Source of the DNA: Epiperipatus broadwayi
Lineage: Eukaryota; Onychophora; Udeonychophora; Euonychophora; Peripatidae
Reading direction: 5' to 3'
Assembly (NCBI GenBank): GCA_028023455.1
Contig: JAQFVV010000144.1
Location: 1,118,001-1,182,000 of the forward strand
DNA length: 64,000 bases
Both the position numbers and the translations under genes were made by a program. The notes beneath the pieces were generated by a model. That model was not told the origin of the DNA and did no database searches. It saw only the letters and a list, made by a program, of their open reading frames with translations. Position 1 is the stretch's first letter. Each line of letters opens with the position of its first letter. Below are positions 25,435 through 37,478 of the stretch, in pieces.

Positions 25435-26439
25435 TTCTGTTTGTTTGTAATGCTAAAATAAAAAATTCAAAATCATAAGCGTACTCGGACAGAAGAAAGA
25501 AACTCAAACTTTTTTAAACAACCACAAACACATACAAATGTCTTCTTTACTTATTAAAGATGTTTATAATATTTGCTTTTTATTAAATTAAAAAAAAACC
25601 CTGTATATTTGGACTTTTCTTACTGGATATTTTTTTCGTACCGCTCTTTTTTACTTCAAAAATATACAGATGGTAGAATCTTCTTTGTCTCGTGGAATGT
25701 TACTAACTTGACACGTTACCTAATTGCAACTCAATAAAAACATAGATATTTAACATTTAGCCAAATAAAAGTTCAATACAGTATGTTGTAAAAAGTCTTA
25801 TAATTATTGTTTTAAAAAATCTGAACATTTCAATAGTTTAAAATAATAAAAAAATCCAATGAAAACAACATTTCAATACAATTCAAATACAAACTCTCTC
25901 ATCAAGCCGTAATTATTTTATAAACTGTGCGAATTCAGAAAATGTAATTGCTGCTTAGCAACATACATGCTGTACTGCGATGCGATATAATAGCCTGCAT
26001 TCTGTAGCACAACAAAAAAGTTGTATTATAGAAAATGCGGGTTCAAACGTGTCGGCCACGGAAACAGCATTTTTATGTGTTTTAGAACGAAAACCGTGCC
26101 ATAGAATGACATCTTTAGCTATAAGATGAGTACCATGCTTCTTTTTCTTAAATGTAAAATGGGCAATATTACTTGTTACAAAAGTATGTGTTCATCTCAC
26201 TGTATATATATTTAGTGATGCATACATTTGGGGAAAAAGTACTATCTCAGCAGTAGGGTTTTTGCCTCTTTAGAATTTTGTGGTTAAGCTTTATATTTAA
26301 GCATTTGGGCATTTTGTAGCCTATAAAATATGGTTATCTTAAATTTTCCCATTATTACTTATTAAATGCAGGCTTAGGAAAATATCTATACAAATATGAG
26401 TTAATGCTTTTTATGGGCAAATATATCAGTGTTGCTTGG

Positions 26440-26945
26440 TATAATGATCTGTGCCTATATGGCTTTTAATAATGAATATATGTCGAGTAATGCTATGTGA
26501 ATTGCCAGACAGATATTTTGCTGGTCCTGAAGATAGCCATGTTTTTGAGCCAATAAATGGGTACTCTATGATGATAGGGATTCAAAGCCCATGCTCCATT
26601 ATTTCCTACACAGCCACACTGATTGTGAATGTAATTTCATAGGAACTTATCTATATATATATATTATTGCTCAACAATGGAGATTGGCCATCTGCCAATG
26701 CCAATAATAATATAGCTGGCAGAGGATTCAAACCCAGATGCCACTGTCTTCTGTAATTAGAATTCTTGGTCATACCTGTTGGTAATGCTGTGTGGGATAG
26801 ATAAACCATATTTATCATATAATTGTTAATAGTGAAGTGAGCTAGAATTATGCTTTGGTCCATAACTCCTGATGGGAATACTAAAAGTAAATATAATAAT
26901 AAAAAAATATACTTAACTTCCCCTGTGTATGTGAACGTGCACATA
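26440..26945. repeat. Two SINE-like fragments, opposed
   Basis: Two less AT-rich patches flank an (AT)n run at 26651-26665. The second, read on the minus strand, contains a B-box-like GGGTTTGAATCC (26727-26738). The first has GGCTTTGAATCC, also on the minus strand (26578-26590). Their bodies differ, so they may be different families. The short open frames here are not convincing. Confidence 0.3.
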
Positions 26946-27319
26946 AATTTATTATATATATATTTCTGGCCTCTAACTTAATATAACCAGATATTGTGTT
27001 TACTCTTGACATTGGCATATTAATGTTTATAGTGGCATATTTCTTGATCAAATATTATCATTATCAACATACAAATTTGTTTTATGCTCATACACCAATA
27101 TAATATTGATATTTACTATTTGTTGTAATTATTATTTCTGGTTAATTTGTAATTAATATTTTTGGTTCATAACTTCTGTTGTCATTATTGACAGTATGAC
27201 CTCATTGTAATGCTCACACACATCTAATACTGATGTTTAAATATGGTAATTATTATTTCTGGTTCATAACGGTTGTTGTCATTATTGACATGTGATTTCT
27301 TTATAAGTACTGTACCATT

Positions 27320-27533
27320 ATCAATAATTGATAGTTAAATATTGTAATCAATAAATGATGGTTAAATATTGTAATCAATAGCTGATAGTTAAATATTATC
27401 AATAACTGATAGTTAAATATTGTAATCAATAATTGATAGTTAAATATTGTAATCAATAACTGATAATTAAATATTGTAATCAATAACTGATGGTTAAATA
27501 TTGTAATCAATAACTGATAGTTAAATATTGTAA
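27320..27533 (+). repeat. 27-bp minisatellite, about 8 units
   Basis: Unit TCAATAACTGATAGTTAAATATTGTAA with 1-3 substitutions per copy and one 24-bp variant. The minus-strand 87-residue reading frame is simply this array translated (a 9-residue periodicity). The flanks at 27110-27310 and 27535-27560 share a TATTATTTCTGGTTCAT block, suggesting a longer higher-order repeat. Confidence 0.85.
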
Positions 27534-28139
27534 TTATTATTTCTGGTTCATTTGTCATGTCCACACATGGATCATAATAAGATCCAAACGTTATTATTAT
27601 TCCTATCTTCTATTGATTTGTGTTAATAAATCATGTATATCTATACAGTTGTCATGTTATTCCTTGGTTCATCACATCCACCCAACTATATCCACCCTTA
27701 AAAATAATATATATGTATATTCAAAACCGATGAGATATTTGAAATAATATTATGAGCTTATCAAAGTATTTGGTGAGTATCTTGGATTAATTTAATAATT
27801 CTAATGCATGACAGGCTAACTTTGAATTGATAGAGTCCTTGTTTTATCCTAACCACCAGTACCAAAGAAAAATGATGACCATTAGTAGCATCAGGAGCAT
27901 TGGTCGGATAGTGGAGGTTTTGGAGCATTGGTAAATAGGTTAAAGCTCATTACTGTTCTGTGACTACCATATCCAGAACAGGCTGGGTTTGAAGTACTTT
28001 TGCTAGGTCTCTGAATTTTGTTGGCTGATCACACAATTCTGACCATTACAATATATATATAATTTGGACTTATGGTGAATGGTCTATGTTCTTTTGACTT
28101 GTTGAGGTATATGGCTAAGGAAGAGTATTTAATTTCTTC

Positions 28140-29125
28140 TAATTTTTTTTTTTTAATTTGATTGTACCCATTGGCATTTCTCCATACTTTATCTTCCAAC
28201 TCTTAGTGGATTTTTCATGCTGGTAATTGTACCTAAATCTTTAATTTACCTTGAGATTCTTTTATATTTCTTCTCATTTCATGTAATTTATTGTTTAGAT
28301 GAGATCCTGACTTTTCTAGGCTAGCTGCTAGTTTGGCACTATGGCTTCAATTCCTGCCTTTTTGTCCTAGGTTAGTCTCTGTGGAACATGGAATTCTTTC
28401 ATGGCTCAAATTTATTACCCATTCCAACTTATGGTTATTATATCTACCATCTCTTACTTTATGTTCTCCTCAATTTTTAGCATTATTATCTTTAATCTTC
28501 ATTTGTTTTAATTTATCATTAGTAATTATTATCCACTTCATTAATTTGAGTCAAGTTCATCCAATTGGCATCCCATTATCTGAAATTGATTTCCCACTGT
28601 ACTAGATACCATTTGAATCTTTTCATGTTTTTCTACTAATTCCTTATTTTTTATTTCATTAGTAATTTGTAAGCACTACTCTTGCATGGACTTAATTATT
28701 TCTTCTCAACTTTAACAAACTTTTCCAATTGTACATTTTATTCCTTGCATAACAGTTGGAATGAACATTTCATTCCTATCTTGAAATATTTTAAATTGTT
28801 CCATAACTTGTCTTTGAAATCCCCAACATTCCTGTTGAGATTCTTAGAATTTTTTATTCTTCAATCTTTTCTTTCAAGGCTTCCTCCCTTAAAGCCAAAT
28901 TTTCAGCTTGTACCTCTTCTAATTTTGTTTCTGACTTTTCATAATTGTATTTAGATTCTATTAACTTTCGATCTTGCTTCTAACTTCTCATAATTGTCTT
29001 TATATTCTTTAGAGTTAACTTCTAATCTTGCCTCTAACCTTATCTCTAATTCTTTTATCATGTTAAAATTTTTTTGGAAACCAAGATTAGACTCTACCAA
29101 TAAACCTTGGTTACAGTATTATCTA
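28140..29125 (-). pseudogene. Decayed coiled-coil coding remnant, unidentified
   Basis: The minus strand reads as broken coding sequence. From about 29115 down to 28953, one frame gives a Glu/Lys/Leu-rich heptad-like stretch (MIKELEIRLEARLEVNSK, then EYKDNYEKLEARSKVNRI). After a one-base shift it continues ESKYNYEKSETKLEEVQ, then AENLALREEALKEKIEE (to about 28858). Another shift leads to FQRQVMEQFKIFQDRNEMF near 28780-28840. Further pieces (LEKSGSHLNNKLHEMRRNIK near 28250-28320, ELEDKVWRNANGYNQI near 28160-28200) suggest that one long coiled-coil protein once ran across about 1 kb. It could be a retroelement Gag/ORF1 or a host retrocopy. I do not recognise the family. Confidence 0.5.
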
Positions 29126-31185
29126 TTAATAAATAATTTTTTGTTAAATATAAATATATTACTGTAAAATAGGAGTCCAGAGTCTGCCTTCCTTCCTCTT
29201 GTTGCCTATAAATAAAATTAGTAACATGCATATTCAATAGGATCCTGTCTATTTCTATTCATTTCAAAGTAAAATAAAATATAGATATTTATTTTGTTCT
29301 AGTAAGAGGATTATATATTTTTTTAAAACCATTTATTTATTACGATATAAAATTTTATATATTGTGTGAACATTTCACTCTTCAATCACGTCAATAAATC
29401 AACTTATTAGACTACATTTATTTTCAAGCCGCAAGTTGGACGTGCCAAAATTGTAACAGTATGGATAGGTAAAAGAAATATTCTTTAACTTCAGGTGTCC
29501 ATTTATAGTAGTATGAGCTTATGTGTTGAGACCCTTTTAAAATTCTACTTAAATTTTGTTAAATGAAAATACTATTTATAAAATCGTTAATCGAAAATGA
29601 GGTCTGCAGTAATGTACATTTAAAATTAAAGGGTATTTTATTAATTAAATATATTTAAAATGAAAATAAATACTGACTTCAGGGGATTGATAATAATAAT
29701 AACATTAATATGACTATAAATTGATGTGGGATGAACGAACATATATAATAACTATTACAAACTTATAAAATAAAAAAAATATCCAACTTTTATGTATATT
29801 ATTGATAAACAATAATAAGAAAACGTCATTAATAATTTACATTGTTCCGATTGCTTCATAGCATTCAACTGGTGAAGCTGATATAATATTTTATAAATAG
29901 ATATTGCTACAGGAAGCCTTTCATGGAATTCAAAATAAATCTTGAAACAAACGAAAGGATATTATAATTCCCCAGTACTTAAGTTATATACAATGATGAG
30001 ATTCTTTAGTTTGTTTCCCTTGCTGAAAGATGAATAATGTAACACATGCTAACTATCCAATCATTCATACACTTGTGCATTGTCATGTATGTGCACATAG
30101 GTATATCAATAAAAGTAATGTTATTAAAATTGTTTTACCTGACCAGTAAACATATTATGTCCAAAAATTCTAGAGTAAAAAGAAACAAAAATACGCACAC
30201 ATAGTAAAAATAATAATTATATATCAAGTTTTATTGCATTTTGGAAAATGTCCTTTTAAGAGTATTTTGTGTGAATTAGTTTTTTTTATTCAAAATAATG
30301 CGATTAGCGAAGCTTGAGATAAAGAATGAATGGATTGGCTCCAGGTGATTATTTCTACACACTGAGTCAATTGTTTTTATAGCTTATAGGATGATGCAAT
30401 TTTCTAGAAATTTCCATCTTGTCCATCGAAGCTAATAACTTCTCTCAAGGAATTCTGGTATAGCAATGATAAAATAGTTTATTTTATAATGGAATAAATT
30501 TTCTATCTTGCAATTTCTTAGGAATGAACTTCCTGAGATATAATTCATTGTCAAATTTCGGAATAAAGTTGATAAGTTGGATTCTTTTAAAATAACTACA
30601 TCTGAATTTCTAAATGCATGTAAAACTATGATCATCAGATTTATACATTAAAAAAATTATACAATAAAAATAATCTATCATTTATTAAGATAATTATTTG
30701 TCTGTTTTATATTATTATTGAATCCCATTTATATTGAAAAGCTTTATAAAGAAATTTTATGGCAGTAAAATGCAGCAATAGACTTTCTGCACTTTATTGA
30801 TATCCAAGTTATCAAACTATTCAGAAATCTAAACATGTTAACTTACAACAGTTACTTATATGGTGATTAATTTTTTTCCATAAGAAAAATGATATTATGA
30901 AAGTTGAAATATAGTATTGTGAAGAAATAGTAATGTTCCAATATACCGATGATGCATATATGAATATAAATGTTTTAAATATAAAATTATCTGCATAGTA
31001 GAAATTAAAATAATCACCTTTTAAATTTATTTTTATAGAAATAATTATCAATATTTAATCAAATATAAAAATAATTATCAATATTTAATGAATTGATACC
31101 TATATAAATTTTAAATTAAACATAGGTCAATGTATATGTAAAAAAAGGGAGTAAATTATCCTTCTCAGGTTTTGAAATAAAAGTA
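29126..31185. other. AT-rich DNA, no gene seen
   Basis: No exon, RNA gene or repeat family recognised. The small open frames are AT-rich noise. Confidence 0.35.
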
Positions 31186-31505
31186 CTCAAAATGTTGAAC
31201 AAAGGAATCAAGAATAGAATGAAGCCACCTATTGTTGGGAGCTCTGATGTTTATAAACATACCTTTGTTCAACATTGTTGGTAATTCAGAGTGAAATTAA
31301 TTTATTATCCAGATTGAATATGACACTTTAGAACTATTAAACTCATAATTAATTATACAAGACTGGATACAGCATCTCTTGTAACACCTTCCAACTGGCA
31401 TATAAATTAGTTTCACTCTGAATTACCAACAATGTTGACAAAGGTATGCTTATAAGAATAGGTGGATTCATTCTATTTTTGATCCTTTGTTTAACATTTA
31501 GAGTG
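31186..31505. mobile_element. Palindromic element (foldback-like)
   Basis: The outer arms of about 40 bp (31186-31226 and 31462-31504) and the inner arms (about 31258-31307 and 31403-31446) are inverted repeats. They share ACTC..AATGTTGAACAAAGG and CTTTGTTCAACATTGTTGG..TTCAGAGTGAAA blocks. The right-hand 36 bp recur alone at 11613-11648 between direct repeats, so this element's end is mobile or is copied. No coding capacity. Confidence 0.6.
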
Positions 31506-32847
31506 ATTTTAATTCATAGGCTGGGGAGGATGGTTTATTCTTTTCATATATATATATATATGTATGTTGTACCCCAATGTTATGGTACATGAGTTTGAAT
31601 CTTCAAACTTTATATTAATAAAAATTAACAGAACATAATTATATATATATATATTATTTAACAAAACTTTCATGTGTGTTAAAATTTAAAAAAAAGTTTT
31701 ATTTGCTTGATATTTATAAATTAGGTCAGCTTTCAGAAGGCATTAAGTATAAAAATGTGAGTGGGTTTCTTTTTGTTCATGCTATTGTTTTTTTTTTTGC
31801 CTCTTCTGTTATTAAGGTGAAGAGAAAAAAAAACACTTTTTGTTTAAAAAAAGGAGAAATAAAGATTTACCTATCATCATCAATTGCAAAATTACTGATT
31901 ATATGTATGGAAAAATTAATGGAAATAATGTTTAAAGAATTCATATGGACATCTAAACTGCAACTATTATAGTCACTAATCATAAGTTATTTATCAGAAA
32001 ACAGCTGCTGTTAAACAATCTAGAATGTCTGTTGCTGTTAAATGTAGTATATGTAGAGGAGAAAGATTGAATCCTATATGAAATTTATAATAGCACAACC
32101 AATGCTTTGTTGGAGTCTGGACTGGCAAACATATGTAATGATATCCTAATACATATGTGATGGATAAAAATCTTATCAACTATGAAAGTGAATTTTAATG
32201 CCTGAAACACAATAATTATTAAAACTGACATGGAATATATATGGGCACACATCTATATATTTCTATTCTTCCACACTTAAGTCTTTGCATATGCACAGAA
32301 TCTATGCACTCATAAGTATAAAGAATAATAGAAAACATATGTCTATTGAACTAAAAAATATGAATTACTTTAAGACTTGAGTTGAAAATATAATACCATT
32401 ACTTATTGCCCATGCTTAATTACATTAATATTTTGTAAGCTTATAGCCAAAAAGGATTTTTTTTTGTTATATGCATATTTTTTACTAGTGAAGTTTTTAA
32501 AAAATAATAATTATTAATGTTGAAAAAAAGAAAAAGTTATGTAAATGAAGGGATATTATTTAGAACAATATATCTTTTATCATTAATTTTTTTTTTTTTT
32601 TATAATGTCTTTTTATTTTGACAGTGTGCTAAATATTTGTGTCTTATTATTAGAGTGTGTTTGTAAAATTTATATCATAAATCATTTAATAATAAGTACA
32701 AGTTAGCATTATGGGTAAATATCGATTTAGAAATTAAGAATCATGTGATAAGAGAATACCACCATAGTAATAGAAAATGGCTAGTGGTTTTAAGTTCTTA
32801 CTGTATGATCTTTTGGCTGACCATTCTTAAGATAAAAACTTCTAATT
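31506..32847. other. AT-rich DNA, no gene seen
   Basis: Includes (TA)n runs at 31550-31562 and 31639-31654. The 98-residue frame at 31676-31972 is Lys/Phe/Ile-rich with no motif and is probably not a gene. Confidence 0.35.
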
Positions 32848-33350
32848 AGATTCAGTAAAATAATGTTTAATTGTAAAAGTTGATCAATGATAATTCATTA
32901 GAGTACATAAGCAATGGTTGAACAAGTATTGGTATATTTTTGGTGCCCTAAATGGGGCTGATTATATAATTTTAATTTTTTTAGTTAAATCCATGTTTAT
33001 TTAGGACTCTATAATACCATCAGTCAGAATGCTATAAGATATTTGCTGCACAGAATAAGAAGAAAGAATGGGTATTATTTTCATAAAATAAAAAGTAAAT
33101 AGATTTGGTCATTAATAAATAAGAAATAAAAGCAGTTAGTGAAAGTTGTAAATTGGACATGAAGGTTTTGAGGAGACATCTACATAAATAGATAATCTGT
33201 TTCTCATGGATTATGTGGTTAGTGTCGAATATTTTTATGGTAACTTAAAAAAATCTCATTAGATTCAGTAAAATATTACTTAATTGTAAAAGTTGATCAA
33301 TGATAACTTGAGATCAGAACCATCTGTTGAACAAATTTGGCAGGATGTGA
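32848..33350 (+). repeat. Direct repeat pair, about 90 bp, 413 bp apart
   Basis: AGATTCAGTAAAATA...TTAATTGTAAAAGTTGATCAATGATAA occurs at 32848-32940 and again at 33261-33350 with moderate divergence. Weaker similarity extends to the left of both. This is consistent with an old segmental or satellite-type duplication. Confidence 0.6.
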
Positions 33351-34713
33351 TATAGTTAAGAATTAAATTTGTGATTTCCTCTACAACAATAAATCTCAGT
33401 AGGAAATTTTAATGTTTATTATTATTTTTTTAATATTATGTTAATTAACATATTTTTATTCTATTAATAAAGTAAATTTTTAAAATTAAAATGTAGGTAG
33501 TCTTTTTGACTAATCCACAAACAAAATATGATTTAATCCAATTGTCGATCGGGACGAATTATTTTGTCTTTTGGCCAATTCACCCCCTGGTGAATTTTTT
33601 CATAAGTATTATACATTAAAATGCATTTAAAATGGTATATTTTATTATAATAAATTTTGCACCTGAAATTTCTGTGAAAAAAGTGCAAAATTCAAAATTC
33701 CCACTCTTAAAATAGACATAAGTTTCACCCTGACATGTTCAACCATTGTGTCTTGCCAAGGCTGTAAAACGTTCAATGTTTTACAACATTGAAGTTTCCA
33801 ATGATGCAAAAACATATTTATTTGCGAATTTATTATGGTTTTAGATTTTTTTTAAAAAATAATTTGCATTAGTTTATTAGATATCAAGAAATAAAAAATA
33901 TTAACTTATTTGGACTTGAAATACTTTATTTTTAAAATATAATGTTATATTAGCAGTTAACATAAATATGACCTGAAGCAAATTAAAAAATTCTAGCTCT
34001 GACATAAACAAGCTACTCTATTTACAAGTAAGAAAATATTGTAATTTTGCAATAAATATTAAAAAAAAAATTAAACTTTCAAAGCATGATTTGTTAGATA
34101 TAAGAGAAATAAATAAATATTTGTTCACATTCTTAAAAATAATGAAAACAAAAAATATTTCATTGATTTTATAAACTGAAAATAATTTTTCTAGAAATGA
34201 TGATGTCTAATGTCTTTGTTTGATTACAATCTCATTTTTGTAATATTTACAGAAACAAAATGTGAACATTTAAAATTTATTTCAGTAGTGAACAAAAATA
34301 TCTACCGAATGAAGTCAAAGTTATTATTTTCTGTTATGTAATAATCATTTTATCATATATTTTACATTGATGTGTAAGACAAAGAAAAATGTAAGACAAA
34401 GAAAAATGTTAGAAATGCTGAATGTAGCCATCAAGCTGCATATCGAAAAGGTTAATACTTTTCCCTAAAGTATACCACAGTATTTATCTTTTTTTTTTTG
34501 CTGCAAATAAATTTTTGGTGTCCCTTGTAAATCTAGCAGTTTTTTTTCAAAAAACAAACAATAAATTTGTTAAACCTGCTATCTAATATAAATAAACCAG
34601 AAATAATTTAAAGACGACAGCAAAACAATTTGTATTACTAAGGTAAGACCTTGAAATATATCTTGTAATGCATGGATATAAAGAAAAAGTATAGTATATA
34701 AAAAAAAAATAAA
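33351..34713. other. AT-rich DNA upstream of the LINE
   Basis: 33480-33740 is slightly richer in C+G, with a small palindrome (ATTCACCCCCTGGTGAAT, 33579-33596). A 16-bp unit is duplicated in tandem at about 34373-34407. The LINE 5' UTR probably begins somewhere in the last few hundred bases, but no boundary is visible. Confidence 0.3.
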
Positions 34714-37478
34714 AGAAATGCTAGCAGTTCAAATTCAGATATTTCAGATCAAAGCGATGCTGAAATAGAATCCAAAACCAATCAAAAAAGAAAATCAAAA
34801 ACATCTTTAGCTGAGTCCCATTATTATCTTAGGAAATCTAATGATAGCAAATTTAATAATCAAAAAAGTTCTACAGAGAGTGAAATAAAACAGATCGTAA
34901 CTAAAAATTTAGCAAAAAACTTTTCAAAAATATTTTCTGAGCCTTAACCCAAGTCTAATGGCGAATGGTGAAAATAATGGTAACGTTAATAGTCTCATAT
35001 CCGAATCAGAAAATCTATCTCATATTGAGTTTGAATATAAATTAACAGAACAAAATAATTGTGTTACTCAAAATAATGGCCAAATAAATGAACAACATTT
35101 AATTAATCAAGGGCTTTCTCAAAAAAAAAAAAAATAAAAAAAAAATACGGAGCTTAACGGATGATGTAGCATCTAGCTCAGATAATGTTAGAACATGTGC
35201 CCACCTAAATAAGAATACTGTGGAAGATGCAATAGACACTACTAAAACAAATTGTGAGAATATTATCTCACAAAATGTATCTAAAAAATCTACAGTTAAA
35301 AGTGAAATCCCTATACTTAAAAAAAGAAAAGTAAAAAATCTTATCTCCGATAGTGAAGAAAGTTTTATTTCTCCCGACAGCGAGGCAAGTTCAATGGCTT
35401 CAGACTGTTCGTTAGATTCAATAGATCAAAAAACAGGTATATCTCTTAGTGAATGGTCAAACCACAATGTAGTGCATAAGACCAGTTACGTTCTAGCTTT
35501 ACAAAACTCACGTGGAAGCTCCGAAGATGAAATTCTTCCACAACGTGCTGAATACGTAAAGAGAAAATCCGATCTCCCACTAGAGGCGCAAAAGGGAAAT
35601 GCAGTCACAAATGTAAATAATAGCATAAAATATACAGACTCGTCCACCGTAAAAAATATTGAATGTAACAACAAGTTTATAAATGGAAGCAATATAGCGA
35701 ATCAACCGCAAATTAATATAGCTGCACAAAGTAAACAAACATATGCTAATATCACAAAAATAGGAACAGTAAATGCAAAAACGATTGCTTCTAATTATGA
35801 AATAAATAATAAAGTGCTATCCAAAATGATTTACCTAAAACAAATACTCCAAGTGAAGCAATTATTGAACTTATTGAAGGTACAATCGATTCTACAACCG
35901 AATCTGCCACCCTTTATGCAACAGAAGAGAGGTTCACTGTGCAAAAATACAATGATGATCAATATAAAGGTCTCCTATACAGATTTAACCAAACCATACC
36001 AAACAATCTCCTTAAATCACTGCTCAACTATAGCAGTGACAGAAGTCTTGTCATGTCTGCAACTGATGCAAACTGTTCCCTATTTAAATTTCCCATTGAT
36101 GCACTTTGTGCAATGATAAAAGAGAAAAACATTGGGGAAGGGATCTACAGAATTCTGACCCATCCTAATGACTGCTATATAGCAGTCGAGTTTACCAGCT
36201 GGGCCAATAGGAACAACTTCAAGAGTAACAACAGCACAATAGGTGATAGATTCATCTGTTATATAGACTTTAATTGGACTAAGGCCCTCTCAGGCAAGAT
36301 TAAAAATTGTATTCAGGGCTTTGAGGAGATGCAATTGCAGGAAATTCTCAGTCTCTATGGCAAGGTTGATAAGTTCCTTCCAGAGGAAAGGGCTGGTCTC
36401 AAGTATATGTCAAACTCTGCAAGCTTTCAGCTACATTTAAAACAAACAGTAAATCCAACAGACATTCCCACAGTGATTAGGTGCAGAGGTGCTCCTATGG
36501 TTATGTCATTTTTTGGGGTCAGACCTCAGTGTTTTTCCTGTGGTCAAAGAACCCATTTAATTCGAGACTGCATAGAGAGTTTGTGTACAATGTGGAAGTC
36601 AAAAGAATCGATACCACAGGCGCAATGAGGTTATCAGAAATCAAAGCAATGCTTAAATAGGCCACAATGCACAAGCTAACCATCACCCTTATTCCCAACA
36701 AATTAATCAGAATATTGAGAAAACAGCTGAAACACAGCACACACAAAATAAACTTTAAACTATAAAAAAAATATTCCATTCACCTAAGCAAATAAAAGAA
36801 GACAGTGTGTCATTTAAAATTCAGCAACAAACATCTAAAAATGCTGGTCAAAAACTGATAAATGATTCAATGTCCACCAATTTACATCAGAAACAGGCCA
36901 TGACAATAAATGAGCATCAATTTGACACTCAAAATCTGACTTATGCTCAGATAAAATCTGATATGCAAGATGGACTGGGTCAATCCATAACAACTGAAAA
37001 TTCTTCTATAGATGAAGACAGAGTCAACTGCATTAAAAGAATCATAGGTGAATCAACCTCTGAAAACACACATGTTGATAACTACTTAAGCATAACTGAA
37101 GATATAAACATGGACTTCAATGGTCCTACTGTTACAAGCAACAAAAGAAAGACACACATAAGGGGAAAGTCCAGCTCAGATGAGGAAAATAGAAAAATTG
37201 AACTCACCAATGACCGTCACAGTGCTGGTTCACATCAAATGTCTGACGGCTCTATCTCAGTGAGAGGTGTTGACAAAAAAAGAAAGTTCTCACTCTCTGA
37301 GATAAAAAAAATAGAGATAGACCCTGGAGACCAAGAGTTGAGAGACTCAGTTCTATCACTACAAGAATTTATCACAGAAAGACCTCATGATTCATGGTCT
37401 AACTCAGATGTAACAATAACATCTCAATCTATCAATATGCTCATGGTAGACAGCAGCAGTCAACATTCTAGTGTCTAA
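34714..37478 (+). pseudogene. LINE ORF1 (zinc-knuckle nucleic-acid-binding protein), frameshifted
   Basis: This is the first open reading frame of an L1/Tx1-like non-LTR retrotransposon. It is broken into several frames: 34714-34947, about 34950-35130, 35140-36116, 35939-36650, and a last open piece entering 36807-37478. The N-terminal half is Ser/Asp/Lys-rich and low in complexity, as in many LINE ORF1 proteins. The middle (about 35940-36500) is a folded nucleic-acid-binding-like region with LQEILSLYGKVDKF. It ends in a canonical CCHC zinc knuckle, CFSCGQRTHLIRDC (36533-36574), and a probable second CxxC (CVQCG) just after, reached in the next frame. The C-terminal piece is again Ser/Thr/Asp-rich. 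ORF1 proteins coat the element RNA and act as nucleic-acid chaperones. The last frame ends at TAA 37476-37478, overlapping the start of ORF2. The frameshifts are probably old mutations. Confidence 0.75.

Noticed and set aside
27320-27533. CRISPR-like array
   Set aside because: The units are contiguous with no unique spacers, and the genome is animal-like. It is a minisatellite.
27301-27564. 87-residue minus-strand open frame with a 9-residue repeat
   Set aside because: It is the translation of a 27-bp minisatellite; the repeat length being a multiple of three keeps the frame open.
31676-31972. 98-residue plus-strand open frame
   Set aside because: Lys/Ile/Phe-rich low-complexity translation typical of AT-rich DNA, with no motif and no splice context.
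35486-35692. Minus-strand open frame opposite LINE ORF1
   Set aside because: Shadow of the plus-strand LINE coding sequence. The same applies to the minus-strand frames at 36519-36779, 38319-38510, 40284-40622 and 47801-48238.
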